Position numbers and translations under genes: made by a program. From contig CAMGZM010000009.1 in assembly GCA_946183145.1 (NCBI GenBank), forward strand, positions 47,898-111,897: a DNA stretch of 64,000 nt. Direction: 5' to 3'. Within the stretch, counting starts at the first letter, position 1; each line of letters begins with the position of its first letter. Shown here piece after piece: positions 51,501 to 60,029 of the stretch. The notes under the pieces were generated by a model. The model was not told where the DNA came from and did no database searches. It saw only the letters and a program-made list of their open reading frames with translations. The DNA is from an uncultured Fretibacterium sp. (GTDB lineage Bacteria > Synergistota > Synergistia > Synergistales > Aminobacteriaceae).

Positions 51501-53480
51501 CCCGCATCGGGAGAAGCAACAGTGGATTACTACTATTCACCGTTCACAAGCTGGTCAATGTCCCCGGATATTTCTGCTGACATAAGCCTTGACGTAATCG
51601 GCATCCCGGCAGAATCAACGACAGTGCAGGGCAAAATCACCGTAACAGCTGCACCTCTCACGGCATCAGCAGACAAGTACACAACGACTCTGACATTCAC
51701 GGACGAGAACGGCAACACAGCAAGCAAGGACATTACGATTAACGTAACACTTCCTGATTTTGCGGTAACAGCTTCTGCGGCTTCATTGAGTCTCGTTGAA
51801 GGAAATTCGGCGGATGTAACTTTCACAGCGTCAGGAAATGCAGGGCTTGTATCGTGGACGCTCGGAGAAATCCCAGACGGAATCAGAGTAACATCGTCTG
51901 ATATAGCGAATGCGACTGCATACAACTCAATAAAGAGTTACGTTGTAATAGGAAGCACAGCAGGCAGCTACAGCTTTGACGTTACAGCAAAGGACGCGGC
52001 CGGACGCACTTCAAGCGCAACGGTTAATGTCAGGGTAACGGCTTCAGGAGATTTTGCGATAACAGCTGATACAACCTCAGTAACTGTTGATGTGAACAGG
52101 TCAGCGAATATAAGTTTCACGGCAGTGTTCAACAGCGGCGATGTAACATGGACGCTCGGCACAGTGCCCTCAGGAATGACCGTAACACCCGCAACCCAGA
52201 CAGGCACAACCGCAAGCTACACCGTAACAGGCGTAACAGCAGGTGCTTCCGGCTCTGTAACAGTAACAGCGACTGACGCGGCTGGAAATACCGATACGGT
52301 AACATTCAGCGTAAGAGTGAATGGTGAGCAGCCCGTTTTCAGTGTATCACCGTCAGAACCTTCTGTAACAGTAAGCGCAGGATCATCGCAGAATGTCTCA
52401 CTCACGGCATCAGGCAACAGCGGAACAGTAACATGGACGCTCGGCACAGTGCCTGCAGGCTTGACCGTAACACCTGCAACTCAGACAGGAACAACCGCAA
52501 GCTACACCGTAACAGGCGTAACAGCAGGAACGTACAGCGTAACAGTAACGGCGACTGACGCGGCGGGACATACTGCAACGGCAACGATAAGCATCACGGT
52601 AACAACAGGAACGCTCACGATAACACCTGCAACAACGTCTGTAACAGTAGGTGTAGGTATAACGCAGAATGTCTCATTCACAGCATCAGGGAACAGCGGT
52701 ATTGTTTCGTGGACAGTAAGCACAACTTCAACGGCCTTCACAGTAGCGTCTGCAGCAAGCACATACGCAACACAGGACAATACTCGCACAGCTTTCGCCA
52801 TAACAGGTGTAACAGCAGGTGCTTCCGGCACTGTAACAGTAACGGCGACTGACGCGGCAGGACGTACAGCAACCGCAACGATAAATGTTACAGTCTCCAA
52901 TCCTACTCCTACGGCTATACCCATCAGCACGCCGAGAATAGACATTACTGACACCACAGTGAGGTCGAATATTGTGCAGTCTCTTGCGGCGAAACTCGGA
53001 AGCAGGATAACGAGCAGCACAGAAGTCGCAACACTTCCGTCAAGCGCAACAAGCGGAAACATCAGCTACGTAGGCAACAACACTGTATACATTCCGACAA
53101 TTGTTGTAGAAGTCGCGAAGATTTACGTTTTCGGCGTATCAGTGGATAATCTCGTTGCAGGTTCAACAATGACATGGACACCGCATGTATCAAGCAGCAG
53201 CACGGGAGAATACCTCACGGCATCAGAAGAGGAAGAAAACGCAACGTTCCTTGATGACAGCAACAATATTGTAACGAAAGTTCCCGCGAACAAGCACATT
53301 AATGTAGCGGCATACTTTGAACCTGGCAAGATTTACGAGCCGTCAATCACAACATCAACGCCATCAACAAGCGGCGATATAATTGGGATCACCTCTTCAA
53401 GCGGCGGATGCTCAGCAGGACTCGGAGCGTTAGTATCTGCACTTGCGGCGGCATTCTTCATCAGCAAAAAGCGTTCGTAA
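48531..53480 (+). CDS. Giant repetitive surface protein with Synerg-CTERM sorting signal
   Basis: A 1649-residue secreted protein from a TTG at 48531 with GGAGG 10 nt upstream; an in-frame ATG at 48417 gives 38 more residues but has no ribosome site. Signal peptide about 1-24 (LLSVFAVLFAAASVLA). The body is Ser/Thr/Asp-rich and beta-sheet-like. One repeat type, with the marker PDISADVSFDV, recurs near 49.7, 50.6 and 51.6 kb. A second, of about 90 residues (markers VTWTLGTVP, TGVTAGASG and VTATDAAG), recurs four times between 51.76 and 52.9 kb, like bacterial Ig or cadherin domains. The end, SSSGGCSAGLGALVSALAAA plus a basic tail, fits Synerg-CTERM, a signal for processing and anchoring in Synergistota. 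Very few Cys; likely a long stalk or adhesin. Confidence 0.88.
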   Translation: MNSKTRVILLSVFAVLFAAASVLAITADDFSSMVVSDSEITPSTTEGYNYMQRVYVDTSYLEEGQTIGTVSWEIYPAYDWLAWRLGSDDKNVIIEGVLPAYSEDQSSYTLHVIAHVSGDIDTGETDPETSEPIYMSGDISADVEGGTGLEIAVDTQDETTVGLLADMVSIDVSGAKHGLNHPGKDYSIIINFPTTTAVTYVEDYNDDGDVTGTHTESTDVFVNAELEYTDPDPDDPSTPVIAAESLNLPSWLSYEVLETQYNGAYEYEQDEEGNNILSTGKIVYDDSTKYVKSLRIFYSADTEPAGETPGVVRVVVNPSSTPSSDAEGATSFADKYENGATIGWSMDYYAIPSIELSADKIPESFTYGKITSFDVYYFYQHPTATGISPDISGDVAFAFEDVVRISQDENNEYGYFTVSVYPVKLADAVYSTDLVVTDKNGNTASLPLSINVVVPSITLSEYSANLSAAFGSTASTVITYDTVEYSADVISPAVSSDFNFSVEVSTDAKTITLSIAPKLSADYIGTLTICDVYGKSADIALTLHSFMSGDPEVKVSGDQAVRIITTGTTGGAGTVTLNAGNAFGNVLWEVLNIPSGFTFTPLMYTGNPATFTISTDASVTTKTAYSADVRATDEYGRPTTFHLTWTVEPPALILSGDFSPNPLSVYAGNKADTELAFLYAEPKSGDFWFMSPDISADVSFDVSWTLANKDSADTTASADSIIKEGKFTVRANPLHVESKDYTTTFYFTDSNDNVVSAELTVSVTIPVITLSSDNPVVHMSKPPFVTDWPDWHTEWYYAKPVSIDLSVIPSELSFDCVSSDETNDTVKHGRFVFAYMPMTTTGWSGTVKVYDEYGGSADIKISLDVELSSEPMKTTVTVSGDSSSSPTITAGESRTITLTADNAYGKVRWGVSNMAALQALGITLNKVSETKTTAVYTIGTPLTLPAGTYTANITATDSVDRTAAVYNLTITAKAAPIVLSGDFASIDVVYPASGEATVDYYYSPFTSWSMSPDISADISLDVIGIPAESTTVQGKITVTAAPLTASADKYTTTLTFTDENGNTASKDITINVTLPDFAVTASAASLSLVEGNSADVTFTASGNAGLVSWTLGEIPDGIRVTSSDIANATAYNSIKSYVVIGSTAGSYSFDVTAKDAAGRTSSATVNVRVTASGDFAITADTTSVTVDVNRSANISFTAVFNSGDVTWTLGTVPSGMTVTPATQTGTTASYTVTGVTAGASGSVTVTATDAAGNTDTVTFSVRVNGEQPVFSVSPSEPSVTVSAGSSQNVSLTASGNSGTVTWTLGTVPAGLTVTPATQTGTTASYTVTGVTAGTYSVTVTATDAAGHTATATISITVTTGTLTITPATTSVTVGVGITQNVSFTASGNSGIVSWTVSTTSTAFTVASAASTYATQDNTRTAFAITGVTAGASGTVTVTATDAAGRTATATINVTVSNPTPTAIPISTPRIDITDTTVRSNIVQSLAAKLGSRITSSTEVATLPSSATSGNISYVGNNTVYIPTIVVEVAKIYVFGVSVDNLVAGSTMTWTPHVSSSSTGEYLTASEEEENATFLDDSNNIVTKVPANKHINVAAYFEPGKIYEPSITTSTPSTSGDIIGITSSSGGCSAGLGALVSALAAAFFISKKRS
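52144..52528 (+). repeat. Two near-identical ~100-bp segments inside the surface protein gene
   Basis: The segments starting near 52144 and 52428 (ending near 52243 and 52528) share long identical stretches encoding VTWTLGTVP to VTGVTAG. They are recent duplicates that could recombine. Confidence 0.8.
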
Positions 53481-53533
53481 ACGCGCAAAAGTTCAGGCTT
53501 AATCACAGCACACTAAAAGGCAGAAAGAATTTT

Positions 53534-53568
53534 CCCCTGTAGGACTCAAATCCTGCGGGGGATTTTTC
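53534..53568 (+). terminator. Intrinsic terminator after the giant surface protein
   Basis: A CCCC...AGGA/TCCT...GGGG stem with one bulge, followed by ATTTTT. Confidence 0.75.
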
Positions 53569-53591
53569 TTGCGGTGAACGGAGGAATAATT

Positions 53592-54134
53592 ATGACTGAG
53601 ATTGACAGATTATCGCTTGAAAGGGTGAGTCATGTCTGGGAATCATGGCCGGATTTCGTGAGGATTGCGGGAACGTGGGAATGTCTGCGGAAGATTCACG
53701 CGGAAATTTTCGGAGGGCTTTTTACGTTTGCGGGGAAGATTCGCACGGTCAATATCTCTAAAGGCGGATTCAGGTTCGCAAACTCTCTTTTTCTCGGAAA
53801 AATATTGCCGGTGATCTCGGATATGCCGCAAAAAGATTTCTCTGACATTCTCGCAAAATATACTGAGATGAACATAGCGCACCCATTCAGAGAGGGTAAC
53901 GGAAGGGCAATGCGTTTGTGGCTTGACGCGATTTTAGAACGTGAGATGAAAACCCGAATCGACTGGCGGAAAATTACGCGTGAAGACTACATTTCGGCAA
54001 TGCAGAGAAGTCCGGTAAATTCCCTTGAGCTTGAGACATTGTTGCGCGGGGCAATGATGAGTCCTGAAGAGTTAAGCGAGGAATATATTTTCACGGCGTG
54101 CGCTGAAGTCTCATACAGTTACGAAAAATTTTAG
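53592..54134 (+). CDS. Fic family protein (putative AMPylase)
   Basis: A 180-residue Fic/DOC protein from the ATG at 53592 with GGAGG upstream. The full active-site motif HPFREGNGRAMR is present, with the catalytic His and both Arg, and the flap region lies near GGFRFANSLFLG. Fic enzymes transfer AMP or other phosphate groups to target proteins. No inhibitory helix motif ([S/T]xxxE[G/N]) was clear in the protein, and no small antitoxin gene was seen next to it, so how it is kept in check is unknown. It stands alone between the terminator of the surface protein and the his genes. Confidence 0.88.
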   Translation: MTEIDRLSLERVSHVWESWPDFVRIAGTWECLRKIHAEIFGGLFTFAGKIRTVNISKGGFRFANSLFLGKILPVISDMPQKDFSDILAKYTEMNIAHPFREGNGRAMRLWLDAILEREMKTRIDWRKITREDYISAMQRSPVNSLELETLLRGAMMSPEELSEEYIFTACAEVSYSYEKF

Positions 54135-54184
54135 GCTTGTGATATATTTGCGCTCATAAAAATTCATGCAAAGGATTCATTTTC

Positions 54185-54799
54185 ATGACAGCAATAATAA
54201 ATTACGGCGTTGGGAATCTCTTTTCGCTTGAGAGTTCGTTCAATGCTATCGGCTATGACGTAACAATAACTTCAAATCCCGAAGAGATTCGGAATGCTGA
54301 GAGAATCATTCTGCCCGGAGTCGGTGCGTTCGGTGATGCTGCCGGAAAATTATTCTCGTCAGGACTCGCAGATGTCCTAATCTCTGAGTCAAAAAGAGGC
54401 AAGCCAATACTCGGAATATGCTTGGGAATGCAGCTGCTGTTCACAAAAAGCTACGAGTTCGGAGAATATGACGGACTCAATTTGATTCCGGGAGAAGTCA
54501 AACCGATTCGCGATGTTATCCCCGGCGGTCTCAAAATTCCTCAAATGGGCTGGAACTCATTAACATTCATAAACCCTTCAGAAATATATTCACGTACACA
54601 AAAAGATTCATACGTATACTTTGTGCATTCATACGCGGCCTTCTGCGACGGGAAATATATCACGTCAACAACAGATTACGGAGTCCCGCTCACGGCTTCA
54701 GTCCAGAACGGAAATATTTACGGAGTCCAGTATCACCCGGAGAAAAGCGGCAATGTCGGGCTTGATATTCTTCGTTCATTCTGCGAGGTGAAATCATGA
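54185..54799 (+). CDS. hisH: Imidazole glycerol phosphate synthase glutaminase subunit HisH
   Basis: A 204-residue class I glutamine amidotransferase. Visible: IINYGVGNLFSLESSF, the oxyanion-region PGVGAFGDA, the nucleophile Cys in GICLGMQLLF, and the His/Glu pair in QYHPEKSG. It supplies ammonia to HisF in histidine synthesis. AAGGA lies upstream of the ATG. First of a closely packed run: hisH, hisA, hisF, hisIE, a PHP phosphatase, then corrinoid genes. Confidence 0.96.
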   Translation: MTAIINYGVGNLFSLESSFNAIGYDVTITSNPEEIRNAERIILPGVGAFGDAAGKLFSSGLADVLISESKRGKPILGICLGMQLLFTKSYEFGEYDGLNLIPGEVKPIRDVIPGGLKIPQMGWNSLTFINPSEIYSRTQKDSYVYFVHSYAAFCDGKYITSTTDYGVPLTASVQNGNIYGVQYHPEKSGNVGLDILRSFCEVKS

Positions 54800-55509
54800 T
54801 AATCATTCCTGCAATCGATATATTTCACGGCCATGCAGTGAGGCTCCTGCGGGGAAATTATGACGACATGACAATATACGACACTGACCCCGTGAACACA
54901 GCAATGATTTTCCGCAATGAGGGCGCGCAATGGATTCACATCGTTGACCTTGAGGGCGCGAAAACGGGCGGGCCTGTCAACATTGATACGGTGATGAGGA
55001 TTCGCGAATCGTGCGGGATTAAGTGCGAGATCGGCGGAGGAGTCCGGGACATGTCATCAATAGGGCGGTATATTGAGTCAGGAGCTGACCGTGTAATTCT
55101 CGGAACGTCAGCAACAAAAGAAGGCTTTGCGCGTGAGGCCGTCAGAATTTTCGGGGAAAAAATAGCCGTCGGAGTTGATATTCGAGGGGGAAAAGTCGCC
55201 GTAAAAGGATGGCTTGAAGACTCAGGAATTGACGCGCTGACTTTCTGCAGACGAATGCAGGATGACGGTGTAACAACCCTAATCATCACGGACATTTCAC
55301 GGGACGGAGCTATGAACGGCATAAACACTCAGCTTTACGCGGAATTGTCGCAAACTCTCAGCGTGAACATCACAGCTTCCGGCGGAGTAAGCACTCTTGA
55401 TGACGTGAAGACGCTTGCGGGACTCGGCATTTACGGCGCGATAATCGGGAAGGCATATTACACGGGAGCGGTGAAAATTTCGGAGGCAATCGAGGCGGTG
55501 AAAGAATGA
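54796..55509 (+). CDS. hisA: ProFAR isomerase HisA
   Basis: A 237-residue TIM-barrel isomerase of histidine synthesis. Visible: IPAIDIFHGHAVRLLRGNYD (first catalytic Asp), HIVDLEGAKTGGPVN, GGGVRDMSSIGRYIESGADR, TDISRDGAMNGIN (second catalytic Asp) and ASGGVSTLDDVKTLAGLG. Starts in an ATGA overlap with hisH and ends in one with hisF. Confidence 0.96.
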   Translation: MIIIPAIDIFHGHAVRLLRGNYDDMTIYDTDPVNTAMIFRNEGAQWIHIVDLEGAKTGGPVNIDTVMRIRESCGIKCEIGGGVRDMSSIGRYIESGADRVILGTSATKEGFAREAVRIFGEKIAVGVDIRGGKVAVKGWLEDSGIDALTFCRRMQDDGVTTLIITDISRDGAMNGINTQLYAELSQTLSVNITASGGVSTLDDVKTLAGLGIYGAIIGKAYYTGAVKISEAIEAVKE

Positions 55510-56264
55510 TAACAAAACGTATAATCCCATGTCTTGACGTTAAGGACGGGCGTGTAGTGAAGGGCGTTAATTTCCGCTGGCTGAGTGATGTAAATTCACC
55601 CGTTGAGCTTGCTGAATATTATTCGGACAATGGCGCGGACGAGCTTGTGTTTTACGACATTACGGCATCTTCTGACGGGCGGAAAATCTTTACGGAAATT
55701 CTGAGTGAGACTGCGAGAAAAGTATTTATCCCTCTCACAGTAGGCGGGGGAATTTCGGCGGTCTCAGACTTTGAGCGCGTACTCTCTTGCGGTGCCGACA
55801 AAGTGAGCGTAAACACCGGGGCAATCAACAACCCTGCGTTAATCCCGGAGGCTGCAAAATTATACGGTTCACAGTGCGTAGTGATTTCTGCTGACGTTCA
55901 GAGGGTCGGCGGTGAGTTTCACGTTTTCGCGAGGGGCGGAAGAGATGATACAGGGATTGAGGCTGTGAGCTGGATACGGCGTTGTGTTGACTCCGGCGCG
56001 GGTGAAGTCGTCCTGAACTCAATTGACACTGACGGGGTAAAACGGGGATTCGATATTGAGATGTTGAAGGCTGTCTGTGATGCCGTGAATGTGCCTGTGA
56101 TTGCTTCAGGCGGCGCGGGCTGTATTGATGACTTTGTAGAATTGTTCCGTGAAGTTCCCGGTGCTGATGCGGGACTCGCTGCCTCGATATTCCATTTCGG
56201 TGAAGTGAAAATTTCTGACCTGAAAAAGACACTGCATGATGAAAATATACCTGTGAGGTTATAG
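55506..56264 (+). CDS. hisF: Imidazole glycerol phosphate synthase cyclase subunit HisF
   Basis: A 252-residue TIM barrel. Visible: IPCLDVKDGRVVKGVNF (catalytic Asp), VFYDITASSDGR, VGGGISAVSDFERVLSCGAD, VSVNTGAI, LNSIDTDGVKRGFD (second catalytic Asp) and IASGGAG. With HisH it forms the cyclase that makes imidazole glycerol phosphate and AICAR. Overlaps hisA by 4 nt; the stop touches the hisIE start. Confidence 0.96.
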   Translation: MITKRIIPCLDVKDGRVVKGVNFRWLSDVNSPVELAEYYSDNGADELVFYDITASSDGRKIFTEILSETARKVFIPLTVGGGISAVSDFERVLSCGADKVSVNTGAINNPALIPEAAKLYGSQCVVISADVQRVGGEFHVFARGGRDDTGIEAVSWIRRCVDSGAGEVVLNSIDTDGVKRGFDIEMLKAVCDAVNVPVIASGGAGCIDDFVELFREVPGADAGLAASIFHFGEVKISDLKKTLHDENIPVRL

Positions 56265-56921
56265 ATGATGGTTAATGCTGACGAATTGAAGTTTAACGCT
56301 GATGGATTAATCCCGGCGGTTCTGGTTGACGATGATTCCGGCGATGTGCTTATGGTTGCATATATGAACCGTGAGAGCCTGAATATCTCAATGGGGAAAA
56401 AGCTGGCGTGTTTCTGGAGTCGTTCACGAAAAGAATTGTGGCTCAAAGGTGAGACGAGCGGAAACTACATGCACATACGCGAAATTGTTACGGATTGCGA
56501 CCGTGATACGCTTTTGGTGTACGTGAAACCCGACGGGCCTGCGTGCCATCTGGGTAATGACTCGTGTTTCGTTGATGACGTTTTGCCCCGCGAAAAGGAA
56601 GCTCACGAGAAATTCACCGTCTGCGGATTAATGGAACTCATCAAGGGCAGGAAGAACGAGAAAACAGAAGGCTCTTACACGTCATATCTATTTGAGAAGG
56701 GACTCGACAAAATTCTCAAGAAGATCGGCGAGGAAAGCTCAGAGGTAATAATTGCCGCGAAAAATGACCGCAAAGAAGCAATCTACGAAATTTCAGACTT
56801 GGTTTATCACTTGCTTGTTCTCATGGCAGAAATGAATATTGACATCAAGGACATAATCAAGGAATTAGCATCACGGCACGTAATCGACAAAAAAGTAAAG
56901 CAAGAGAAAATGACATCATGA
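56265..56921 (+). CDS. hisI: Bifunctional phosphoribosyl-AMP cyclohydrolase / phosphoribosyl-ATP pyrophosphatase HisIE
   Basis: A 218-residue fusion. Residues 1-115 are His[34 protein letters not shown], and the metal ligands in DCDRDTLL and CHLGNDSCF. Residues 125-215 are His[35 protein letters not shown] and [14 protein letters not shown]. It carries out the second and third steps of histidine synthesis. The start ATG-ATG follows the hisF stop directly. Overlaps the next gene by 4 nt. Confidence 0.95.
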   Translation: MMVNADELKFNADGLIPAVLVDDDSGDVLMVAYMNRESLNISMGKKLACFWSRSRKELWLKGETSGNYMHIREIVTDCDRDTLLVYVKPDGPACHLGNDSCFVDDVLPREKEAHEKFTVCGLMELIKGRKNEKTEGSYTSYLFEKGLDKILKKIGEESSEVIIAAKNDRKEAIYEISDLVYHLLVLMAEMNIDIKDIIKELASRHVIDKKVKQEKMTS

Positions 56922-57763
56922 CAAAATCAGACGACATACGCCGGGCGAATCATCAAGAGTCTTTAAATACCCTCACCCCCTCCATCATGATACTTGAAGA
57001 TTTCCACGTACACACGAATTTTTGCGACGGAAGCGACTCCCCTGAGGACATAATACAGGAGGCAATAAAGCGCGGAATGACTCGGCTTGGATTCTCCGGG
57101 CATTCTTTCACGGCGTTTGACACTGAGCCTTGCATGAGTCTTGACGGGACTCAAAGATACATGAAGAAAATTCACAGCCTCAAAGAAAAATATGCGGGGC
57201 AGATTGAAATTCTTTGCGGGACGGAGCAGGATTATTACTCGGAGATGACGACAGCGGGATATGATTACGTTATAGGCTCTGTGCATTATGTGAGAGTCGA
57301 CGGTGAATATATTTCGGTTGACCATACGCCGGAAATTTTTGCGGACTTGATTCACCGCTTCAATGATGATCCGTATAAAGTCGCTGAAGAATATTTTTCC
57401 CTTGTCGCTGATATCGTCAACAAAACGAACGCGAATATCATCGGGCATTTTGACTTGATCACGAAATTCAACGAGGGGAATAAATTTTTTGACGAGGATA
57501 ACCCGCGCTATATTTCGGCCTGCAAATACGCACTGGACTCGCTCTTGAAGACCGGGAAGCCTTTCGAGATTAACACGGGCGCAATTTCACGGGGATGGCG
57601 AAAAACTCCGTACCCGTCAGCAAAAGTTCTCAGCTACATATCATCGCACAACGGAAGCGTAATACTCTCAAGCGATTCACACAGCAAAGATACTCTCATG
57701 TTCCAGTTTGCAGAATGTGAAGAGCTTGTACGGAAATTCGGACTGCGAGTCGTTACGCTATGA
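56918..57763 (+). CDS. hisK: PHP-type histidinol-phosphatase
   Basis: A 281-residue polymerase-and-histidinol-phosphatase (PHP) domain protein. Metal ligands visible: [40 protein letters not shown] and SSDSHSKD. The position in the his run supports histidinol phosphate as substrate. The ATG at 56918 overlaps hisIE; its first 23 residues are not part of the PHP domain, but the internal ATG at about 56987 has no ribosome site. It overlaps cbiF by 4 nt. Confidence 0.88.
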   Translation: MTKSDDIRRANHQESLNTLTPSIMILEDFHVHTNFCDGSDSPEDIIQEAIKRGMTRLGFSGHSFTAFDTEPCMSLDGTQRYMKKIHSLKEKYAGQIEILCGTEQDYYSEMTTAGYDYVIGSVHYVRVDGEYISVDHTPEIFADLIHRFNDDPYKVAEEYFSLVADIVNKTNANIIGHFDLITKFNEGNKFFDEDNPRYISACKYALDSLLKTGKPFEINTGAISRGWRKTPYPSAKVLSYISSHNGSVILSSDSHSKDTLMFQFAECEELVRKFGLRVVTL

Positions 57764-58521
57764 TTTACTTCATCGGTGCAGGGCCGGGAGCTGTTGACCT
57801 AATCACAGTAAGAGGAGCTGAAATTCTCAGGAAGGCTCAAAGAATCGTTTTTGCTGGTTCACTCGTAAACCGTGAAATTGTTGCTGAATATTCGCGTGAA
57901 GGTTGCGAGATTTTCGACAGCTCGGCAATGACGCTTGAAGAGATTTCAGAGTGCCTCATTTCCGGCCATGAGTCAGGGCTTGTTACAGTGAGGCTACATT
58001 CGGGAGACCCTGCGATTTTCGGCGCGATTCGTGAACAGATGAACATATTGCGCGGGAAAAATATTCCGTTTGAGATTGTGCCGGGGGTAAGCTCGCTTTT
58101 TGCGGCATCGTCAGCACTCGCAGCGGAGTACATGATTCCCGGCGGGACTCAGACGCTAATCATCACTCGTCATGAAGGACGGACTCCAGTCCCAAAAGCT
58201 GAAGGGCTAATCTCTCTTGCGGGTCATCGTGCGTCAATCGCTGTGTTCTTGTCGGCAGGAATGATTGAGAGTGTATGCGCTGAATTGATTTCGGGCGGAT
58301 ATGAGTCAGATACTCCGGCTGCTGTCGTTTACCGTGCTTCATGGCCGGATGAGAAAATCATACGCGGAACTCTCGCGACTCTTCCCAAACTCGCAAGGGG
58401 AATCACAAAGTCAGCAATAATTCTCGCAGGTGATTTCCTCAACGAAAATTACGGCTCACAGTCAAAACTTTACGACAAAAATTTTTCCCATGAATACCGC
58501 AATAGCAGCCTTCACACATAG
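57760..58521 (+). CDS. cbiF: Precorrin-4/cobalt-precorrin-4 C11-methyltransferase
   Basis: A 253-residue tetrapyrrole methylase. Visible: YFIGAGPGAVDLITVRG, VFAGSLVNREIV, and the SAM-site VRLHSGDPAIFGAIREQM, then EIVPGVSSLFAASSAL. It methylates C11 of the corrin ring in cobalamin synthesis. It starts in an ATGA overlap with the histidinol-phosphatase, so the corrinoid genes are coupled to the his genes. The tail of about 20 residues overlaps the start of cbiG. Confidence 0.95.
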   Translation: MIYFIGAGPGAVDLITVRGAEILRKAQRIVFAGSLVNREIVAEYSREGCEIFDSSAMTLEEISECLISGHESGLVTVRLHSGDPAIFGAIREQMNILRGKNIPFEIVPGVSSLFAASSALAAEYMIPGGTQTLIITRHEGRTPVPKAEGLISLAGHRASIAVFLSAGMIESVCAELISGGYESDTPAAVVYRASWPDEKIIRGTLATLPKLARGITKSAIILAGDFLNENYGSQSKLYDKNFSHEYRNSSLHT

Positions 58522-59446
58522 GGGCGTAAACCTCGCTTTGAGGCTCGCAGAATTTCTTGACGGTGAAGCCTTTGCGCCTGAAAGATTTTCGCGTGATGGC
58601 GTTAATGTCATTGACTCACCGTTAAGCGATTGGGCCGGGAAAATGTTTCGTGATGTCAGGGCGTTGATTTTTGTCGGTGCTTGCGGAATTGCTGTTAGGG
58701 CGATTGCTCCTCACGTGAAAGACAAGATGAGTGATCCTGCTGTTGTTGCGGTTGACGAGGGCGGGAAGTTCGTTGTGCCGTTATTGTCCGGGCATGTCGG
58801 CGGAGCGAATGACCTTGCGCGGAAAATTGCGGCCTTCCTGAATGCGACTCCCGTAATCACAACTGCTACTGACGTGAATAATCTTCCTGCGGTTGATGAA
58901 TGGGCTGTGAAAAATAATTGTGCAATCGAAAATCCCGGAGCCGTCAAAAATATTTCAGCAGAAATTCTTGAAGGTCATTCAGTCGGAGTTGCCGTAACTC
59001 ATGAGAATATTCCCGTTCCTTTTCCCGTAACATTATTTCTCAGGCCGAAAATTTTGGTGCTTGGTGCGGGCTGTAACAGGGGAATTAATCCGGCGGATTT
59101 CGAGTCGTCAGCAATGGATTTCCTCAAAGGCGCGGGAGTAAGCGTTATGAGTCTGAAGGCGGTTGCTACGATTGACATAAAGAGAGATGAGCCGGCCATG
59201 AGAATGTTTGCGGAGAGTCATAATATCCCTCTCGTTACGTTTACGGCAAAAGAGCTTCAAGCGTTGAAGGGGAATTTTACGGCCTCAGAGAGAGTCAGAC
59301 ATTTCACGGGGACGGATAACGTCTGCGAGAGGGCGTGCGTTTTGTGCGCGGGTGAAGGCGGAGTGCTTCTGCGTAACAAGAATGTGTATAATGGGATAAC
59401 ATTTGCGCTTGCGAGGAGTGATTACAATGATATTACAGCCCGATGA
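58490..59446 (+). CDS. cbiG: Cobalt-precorrin-5A hydrolase CbiG
   Basis: A 318-residue protein from the ATG at 58490, which lies inside the end of cbiF (32-nt overlap). Visible: FVGACGIAVRAIAPHVKDK, LLSGHVGGANDLARKIA, the TDVNNLPAVDEWA segment, and the C-terminal CbiG domain VLGAGCNRGINPADF. It opens the delta-lactone of cobalt-precorrin-5A, releasing acetaldehyde, a step of the anaerobic route. It has a second start further upstream in frame (58430), but that would overlap cbiF more. Confidence 0.93.
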   Translation: MNTAIAAFTHRGVNLALRLAEFLDGEAFAPERFSRDGVNVIDSPLSDWAGKMFRDVRALIFVGACGIAVRAIAPHVKDKMSDPAVVAVDEGGKFVVPLLSGHVGGANDLARKIAAFLNATPVITTATDVNNLPAVDEWAVKNNCAIENPGAVKNISAEILEGHSVGVAVTHENIPVPFPVTLFLRPKILVLGAGCNRGINPADFESSAMDFLKGAGVSVMSLKAVATIDIKRDEPAMRMFAESHNIPLVTFTAKELQALKGNFTASERVRHFTGTDNVCERACVLCAGEGGVLLRNKNVYNGITFALARSDYNDITAR

Positions 59447-60029
59447 AATAGAACATGAGAGCATGAGAATTATACAGAATGCAATCGATGACTCGAAAAT
59501 TCCCCCGGAAAATCTGCCCGTCATTAAGCGCGTAATTCACGCAACGGCTGATTTCGATTTTCTTCACACGCTCACTTTTTCCCCGAACGCAATACCCCTC
59601 GCACGTGAAGCAATACGCAATCACGCTCCCATAATCACAGATACGTTGATGCTCTCAGCAGGAATCAGCAAGCGTTACGGCGTGAAAATCATATGTCATG
59701 TTGCAGACTCAGACACAATAGCAGAAGCACATTCACGCAACATCACACGCGCAATCGTGAGCATTGAACGCGCTGTGAGTGAATACCCGTCAGCAGTATA
59801 CGCAATCGGCAACGCTCCCACAGCATTAATACGCCTGTGTGAATTAATCCGTAAGGGAAAAGCAACTCCCGCGCTCGTTATCGGAGTCCCCGTTGGTTTC
59901 GTGAATGTCATCGAGGCAAAAAGAATGTTGGACTCTCTTGACGTTCCCCGCATAATTTCTCACGGCAACAAGGGCGGTACTACTGTAGCTTGTGCGATCA
60001 TCAACGCAATACTTTACGGTTTGGCGTAA
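59427..60029 (+). CDS. cbiC: Cobalt-precorrin-8 methylmutase CbiC
   Basis: A 200-residue enzyme from the ATG at 59427, with GAGGAG upstream. Visible: VIHATADFDFLHTLTFS (catalytic His region), TDTLMLSAGIS, YAIGNAPTALIRL, GVPVGFVNVIEAK and GNKGGTTVACAIINA. It shifts a methyl group from C11 to C12. Overlaps cbiG by 20 nt and cbiD by 40 nt. Confidence 0.94.
   Translation: MILQPDEIEHESMRIIQNAIDDSKIPPENLPVIKRVIHATADFDFLHTLTFSPNAIPLAREAIRNHAPIITDTLMLSAGISKRYGVKIICHVADSDTIAEAHSRNITRAIVSIERAVSEYPSAVYAIGNAPTALIRLCELIRKGKATPALVIGVPVGFVNVIEAKRMLDSLDVPRIISHGNKGGTTVACAIINAILYGLA

Noticed and set aside
52502..53062. 186-codon minus-strand ORF inside the giant surface protein gene
   Set aside because: Its repetitive Val/Ala/Pro sequence simply mirrors the Thr/Ala-rich repeats on the plus strand.
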